Shown here: one piece after another, positions 59,461 to 64,000 of the stretch
How the letters are laid out: each line of letters opens with the position of its first letter
Numbering within the stretch: the stretch's first letter is position 1
Assembly (NCBI RefSeq): GCF_018873765.1
Contig: NC_057924.1
Coordinates: 6,324,001-6,388,000, forward strand
DNA from: Telopea speciosissima
Lineage: Eukaryota; Streptophyta; Magnoliopsida; Proteales; Proteaceae
Reading direction: 5' to 3'
DNA length: 64,000 nucleotides
Notes under the pieces: model-generated
Told to the model about the DNA's origin: nothing
Database searches by the model: none
What the model saw: the letters and a program-made list of their open reading frames with translations, nothing else
Translations under genes and position numbers: made by a program

Positions 59461-60860
59461 AAAAAATATGTACATTCACATATTGACTAAATAATATAGT
59501 AATTAATCAATATTTTCCTAATTAAGTGAAATCTTAGTGGTTTGCACATATGATTGTTCTAACTTCTAAATGATGATCCTGGTTTGACCATATATGATCC
59601 GGTCCAGATTTTAGGATTCATGAGAATTATTAAAACCAACCGCATCTGGTCTTGAACCTGGGTTAGATTCAATGAGTTACATGGATCTAAAACAGAAGGA
59701 TGTTTGGAAAGTAGGAAATAGAGTAGACGTATGTGCTTGCGTTTACATGATAGCATTTCTCTGCGTTTCTTTCTTTAAGAAAGGAAGGAAAAAAGAAAAG
59801 ATGGTTATCCACGTGTTGTCAGTATCAGGATCGAATAAAGGCAAGTGTCACGAGTGTTTGGGTCCCAAACATACTTTACTCCCCCTAATCTAAGCCCGAC
59901 CTGCTAAAAAGTTGTGGCTGCCAATGGATCCACTTTCTTGGAGGTTGTTCGCATATTCATGGACCTATTTGCATGTGAGATGCGACCATCTTTATTCTTC
60001 TTAATAAAATAACGAATTTTTATCCGCTGCTGTAACTGTAGCGCTGCTCTGCTGAACGCATTGTGCGGTGCAGCAGCGGTCATATATGCACAGCTCACCC
60101 CACTATGTATACATGACCGTTGCTACGCCGCATGATGCGCACAACAACGCTGCAGTTACAACAGCGGATAAAGGTCCTAAACTAACTGGGCCATGTCGAA
60201 GATATTTATGTGCATCTAGGGAACCTGAGCTAGCTCTGGCATGTAGAGAGAACCGGATAAGCTGGAACCAATCCTCGAGCCAAATATTGGGCTGGCCCAA
60301 ACTCCAAGTTATACTACATACCTTCTTCATGGGCCCTTACTCCATAGTGGAGCAGTACCAAAGTTTAAAGCCCAGAATTGGGATCCGGATTGATCCTGAC
60401 CTATTTGGTCTGGATCTGTCCAGATCAGCCTCAGAAATTGGAAAATTCTAGGCATCTGGAGTCTTTTCGTATTGGATCAACCCAAGTTGGATTGAGGAGG
60501 ATTAAGATTGGCCTTGGTCGATTCTGAACAAGATCAATCGGCATCAACCGATCCAATCCGATTCTTAAGACCTTGCGTAGGATCCACTTTAGAATCAACG
60601 GTTTCTTTCATTCACATAGCACGAGCATCATCCTAAGAAGCGGATCCTATTCTAGGGTTTGCTTTTTCCCTCTCAATCTGAACTCATTGAATTCTTCCCT
60701 TAAGCTGAGGCCAAACTAACATATCTAATTTATATCCTAAAACAAGGGATTCTTGACCACTGACTTGTTCTTTTAGGAACTTTCTACTCGATTACCAGAT
60801 CCAATTCGTGGGTTCTCTAAATGGGCTTAATCCAAGGCCTAGAGTTTATTTTCTTTTTTG
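59461..60860. other. No gene; GATTC-rich repeat at 60440-60590
   Basis: An imperfect inverted repeat of about 55-60 bp is seen between 60010-60075 and 60105-60170: GCTGCTGTAACTGTAGCGCT faces AACGCTGCAGTTACAACAGC, and TGTGCGGTGCAGCAGCGGTC faces GACCGTTGCTACGCCGCATG. The only sizeable frame (60068-60451) runs through the repeat. Confidence 0.5.
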
Positions 60861-60871
60861 GTATAAATCAT

Positions 60872-61030
60872 TTGGGGAAGAGTTCGCTGTATGGGAGGGA
60901 GCATGGCTTTTGCATGCACATTGTAGTTAATGAGAGCATGTGCGGAAGCATCGATAGGGCGGACATTTTCGCCTTTTATAGGGAGGCAGGACGGTTATTT
61001 TACCACCCCTCTAGTGTGGGCGCAACCCCC
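60872..61030 (+). repeat. Dispersed repeat family A copy
   Basis: GGGGAAGAGTTCGCTGTATG, then GATAGGGCGGAC, then GGACGGTTATTTTACCACCC and GTGTGGGCGCAACC. Confidence 0.65.
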
Positions 61031-61034
61031 CTCC

Positions 61035-62094
61035 CCCTCCCCAACAAAAACCATTTCCCCCAAATCATTTTGTTAACTATACCTATGTTATGAACCTCAA
61101 CTACTTTAGAGGGCACATATTTTTCATTTTGAAGTCTATTTTAAGAACTTCCCCTTCATTGTCATCTCCTGTAATTAATAGTAGTTCATCAACATTGATT
61201 TTTTATGCAACAATTCTTGTTGGTTGTGATATATCATGATGTTTTTTTTTTTTAAAGAAAAAGGAAAAATAAGGAGACTAAACAAGTAAAGAATACTTTA
61301 AAAAAAAAGGTCCAATTTGGCAAATCAGGAAAAAAAAAATGTTACTAAATTTGATCATTATGAAATGACACTATTGTAATTTGAGTTTTAGAACCTACCC
61401 ATTTTATAAAAACTTCCAAACTTTCTTTGAGTTAAAAGTTGACCAATGAAATGCATGTGGTTTTGATGTTCTAACTCGTGTTATATTAAATGTTGGTGAC
61501 ACTTGAGACAATTTATTTTCATGCCCAATATTTTAGTTCTATAAGTGGCCAGCCCCTACCACCCCCTCAAAAATAAAAAAAAAAAAAAAAAAGGAAAAGT
61601 CTTGTAATCTATGTTGGTGAAAAAAAAATTATAACTTATTGATATAAAGCATTTTTTTATGATAATTAAAAATAATATAATAATAAGTCACATTAAAATA
61701 ATTTTGAATTTTTTTTTTACTCCTAACTTAAATAACTTTTGAGAATAAAACAAAGGGCAACCAAAAAGAATATTACAATTTTTCTCTTCACCACTTTGGT
61801 GGCAACAATACAATGCTTGGTAAAAATTTTCTCGTAATGGCTTTTTTTTCCCAAGATTTTAATTCTTGTGCCCAATAGTGGGATTGGCCTTCACGAATTT
61901 CAAAAATTTTGAACCGGATCGGCCGGCATCAACTAGAAACACCACGAATGAGATTAGGTGGGAAGGGTATAGATTTCCTTAGATCTAACATTTTTTGGAG
62001 TTTTTGCTAAAATATCTTATAGAAATTTACATTCAAAATGAGACATTTGTCAAATTTATATGTTTATTTTGAAGTTTTTGCTATTAAAAAACAA
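61035..62094. other. AT-rich spacer
   Basis: Very AT-rich, with long A- and T-runs. No gene or clear transposon end. Confidence 0.5.
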
Positions 62095-62270
62095 GGGAAA
62101 AAGTTGGATGTGCTAGCGGTGTACCGTATGCGAGCATCCTATGTGTCTATCTCTCTCTTCCTCCTTTTGAGGGGTAAGAGAGTCATTTCAAAGTGGGAAA
62201 GAGAAAGATAGACACATAGGGTGCTAGCATACCGTGTACTACTAGTACTAGCAAACCCATCCCTCTCCCT
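62095..62270. mobile_element. Short foldback MITE related to 41128-42004
   Basis: The left has GCTAGCGGTGTACCGTATGC then CCTATGTGTCTATCTCTCTC. The right complement has GTACACGGTATGCTAGCACC then CTATGTGTCTATCTTTCTC. The two arms cover most of its 176 bp. Confidence 0.75.
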
Positions 62271-62671
62271 AAAAAAAAATTGTAGAAACTTTTTTTCTTC
62301 AATTTTTGTACTCTTTAGTGATCAAACGAAGGAGACAATGGTCGAGGTACACAAAATGTATGTTTATTTATTTATTTTGGTGTAATATGTTTATTTTTGG
62401 TTAATTCCATTTACCTTTGTTTTTGAAGTTTTTAAAACCATGCTTGCTACTCCTTGATTTTCTAGTACGAGAGTAAGTTTTACTCCTAAAACTAGCAAAA
62501 GCAAAGAATTGTTACTGGGTTGCCAACCCTTAAAGGCTTGGATAACTCCTGAAGTGCTCTTCAAGCTTATTCTAAGATTTGAAGACAATGTTCGGCCAAG
62601 GAAATGTTTTACTAGCTACCTCATGGGATGTTATGACTATTATGCATAATCATTATTCAATAAAAAAAAAA

Positions 62672-62838
62672 AAAGGGTGCATCCAGTGCACGAGGTTCTC
62701 GTCACTGTGGTGTCTGAGAAGGATCGACGTCATAATATACATAGCCTTACCTAAGTTTCACAAAAAGACTATTTCCCAACTTGAACCTGCATCTACAAGA
62801 TTCATAGACCAATCTTACCGTTGCACTGAGGCCTGCCT
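62672..62838 (-). mobile_element. Au-type SINE
   Basis: On the minus strand: AGTGCAACGGTAAGATTGGT, a worn B box (GCAGGTTCAAG), GGTAAGGCTATGTATATTAT, and the diagnostic 3' end CTCGTGCACTGGATGCACCC followed by a T-run (62660-62674). Confidence 0.85.
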
Positions 62839-63565
62839 CAAACCTGATTATCCAATCATTTCACAAAATAAGCACTTGTTAGTGCCCAAACACTGAAATA
62901 TGAACACAGATTTCCCATTAGAGGACACACTTTAAGAACCAGTCCACCTCCATAGTCCCTATCCAATTGCCATTGCTGAGAAGAATATTCCAAAACTATG
63001 GGATGTTGGCATTGGCACTAACTCCACACAGGAAAATAAACAAACAGGTAGCAATCAATTGTGGCCCCCTTTACAGCCCGCCCTACTTAGTCTTGGACCG
63101 ATTTAATATCTACAAGTTGAGGTATAGATATTTAAACGCATCTCTCCCACTCAAATTATTTTCACAAAGCTGATGAGTGCGACCTCAAAAATCCAATAGT
63201 CACCACTCACCACAGAACTGCTCATCGTCTCCAAATGCTTCACTTGACCTGACCACTCATATTATATATGGTTCCTTTTCAAAACCCCCAACCTCACGGC
63301 TCGTAGTGCATTTCCCAAGTTCCACTCAAAACCCTCCATCTCATCTTCATTTTTTTCAAACCTTCAAAGTCATTTTCTCAATAATGTATCATCTAAATAT
63401 CCAAACCCATACGTTTCATCGATCTCCATCTCTCTTTTTTCTTCAGTTCACACCATCGGGTGAAATTTTTTCTTTCACTTATCATGGTAAAGAAATACTT
63501 GGGAGAAAGTTAGCCAACAAGAGCTACAAATGGAAGGCTAAGACAAACCAACAAATAATGGCACA

Positions 63566-63650
63566 AATGTAATTAGGAGAGTCGAACTCATGATCTCCTG
63601 GGGCAAGCACTTCAATTGACAAACCTCCAACCAACTGAGTTAACGGGAAT
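63566..63650 (-). mobile_element. tRNA-derived SINE head or tRNA relic
   Basis: The minus strand has a TAACTCAGTTGGTTGG A box and a GAGTTCGACTCTCC B box about 35 bases apart. There is no paired acceptor stem, so a SINE head is more likely than a tRNA gene. Confidence 0.55.
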
Positions 63651-63868
63651 TTCCTTAATCTCATGGGAAGAAAACTTCTTACCATTCCTCTTCCATCAGA
63701 AGCATGCTTGTTTTTTTTTTGTTAATTCTTAATTTTTACCTTTGCTTGTAACATTGGAATACATATTGCGTGAACAGATTATTGAAGTCATCTATGCCAA
63801 AGGATTGCTTGATCGAATTTAGGCCTAACTATACAAGAACTTGGAAAAGTAATAGCATTTTTTTAGGG

Positions 63869-64000
63869 GAAGCGTTCTCTGTGGGGAGCATGGCCATGTT
63901 TGTACACGGGCCAATGAAAACATCTGCAAAAGCATCTTGGGGTGGCGGGGCGATCATTTCACACACCCCCCCCCCCAAATTATGTTTGGGCGGCGTGAGT
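63869..64000 (+). repeat. Dispersed repeat family A copy, runs to right edge
   Basis: GGGGAAGCGTTCTCTGTGGG, then GGGGCGATCATTTCACACAC and a C-run, then TGTTTGGGCGGCG at the edge. Confidence 0.65.

Noticed and set aside
63177..63572. 131-codon open frame near the right end
   Set aside because: Ser/His/Pro-rich reading of CT- and CA-rich DNA, no motif, no splice or promoter signs.
1..64000. CRISPR arrays, operons, prophage or bacterial defence systems
   Set aside because: The DNA is plant nuclear sequence; no spaced direct repeats of CRISPR type and no bacterial gene clusters are present.

Overview
The window is nuclear DNA from a flowering plant. The supporting signs are split genes with canonical GT-AG introns, chloroplast-targeted enzymes, a MIR171 hairpin, Au-type SINEs, plant L1 and RTE LINEs, CACTA, Mutator-like, hAT-like and PIF/Harbinger-like elements, and many SSRs. 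Nothing in the sequence fixes the species. The mix of repeats would suit a woody early-diverging eudicot or magnoliid, but that is only an impression.

Four intact protein genes are supported: (1) a chloroplast site-2-type membrane metalloprotease (ARASP-like), 6214-7560, minus, one exon; (2) tetraacyldisaccharide 4'-kinase (LPXK), 34960-37901, plus, 8 exons, 388 aa; (3) arogenate/prephenate dehydratase (ADT), 44167-51599, plus, 11 exons, 399 aa; (4) two-domain glyoxalase I, 53673-58174, minus, 8 coding exons, 292 aa. Exons were joined by hand. In each split gene the frame closes exactly at GT-AG sites. A fifth gene is a microRNA171 precursor at about 25340-25432, minus, with a TATA-like tract upstream. 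The four enzymes have no shared pathway and are ordinary scattered plant genes.

Region by region: 1-6200 is repeat-rich (L1, a Mutator-type MITE with a perfect 9-bp TSD, RTE and L1 3' ends), followed by ARASP. 8.6-19.0 kb is the most unusual part. A 1.5-kb TIR element carries a rearranged polyamine oxidase gene copy. Next to it lies an 8.5-kb Mutator-like TIR element carrying a captured HD-Zip class II gene. A 6.36-kb CACTA element with a TCT target duplication is inserted in that captured exon, and it carries its own captured pieces of a KAS III gene and an INDETERMINATE-domain gene. 19-25 kb is repeats without protein genes, then MIR171. 26-34.6 kb is SINEs, MITEs and an L1 split by a 2.7-kb Harbinger-like element that contains a tRNA-like Pol III unit. 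LPXK, ADT and glyoxalase I occupy 35-58 kb, with repeats between them. 58.8-64 kb is repeats to the edge.

The most interesting content is the nested gene-capture complex at 8.6-19 kb. Pieces of at least four unrelated genes were picked up by three elements of two or more superfamilies within about 10 kb. The second is the tRNA-like unit inside the Harbinger-like element. No new enzyme system or gene cluster was seen.
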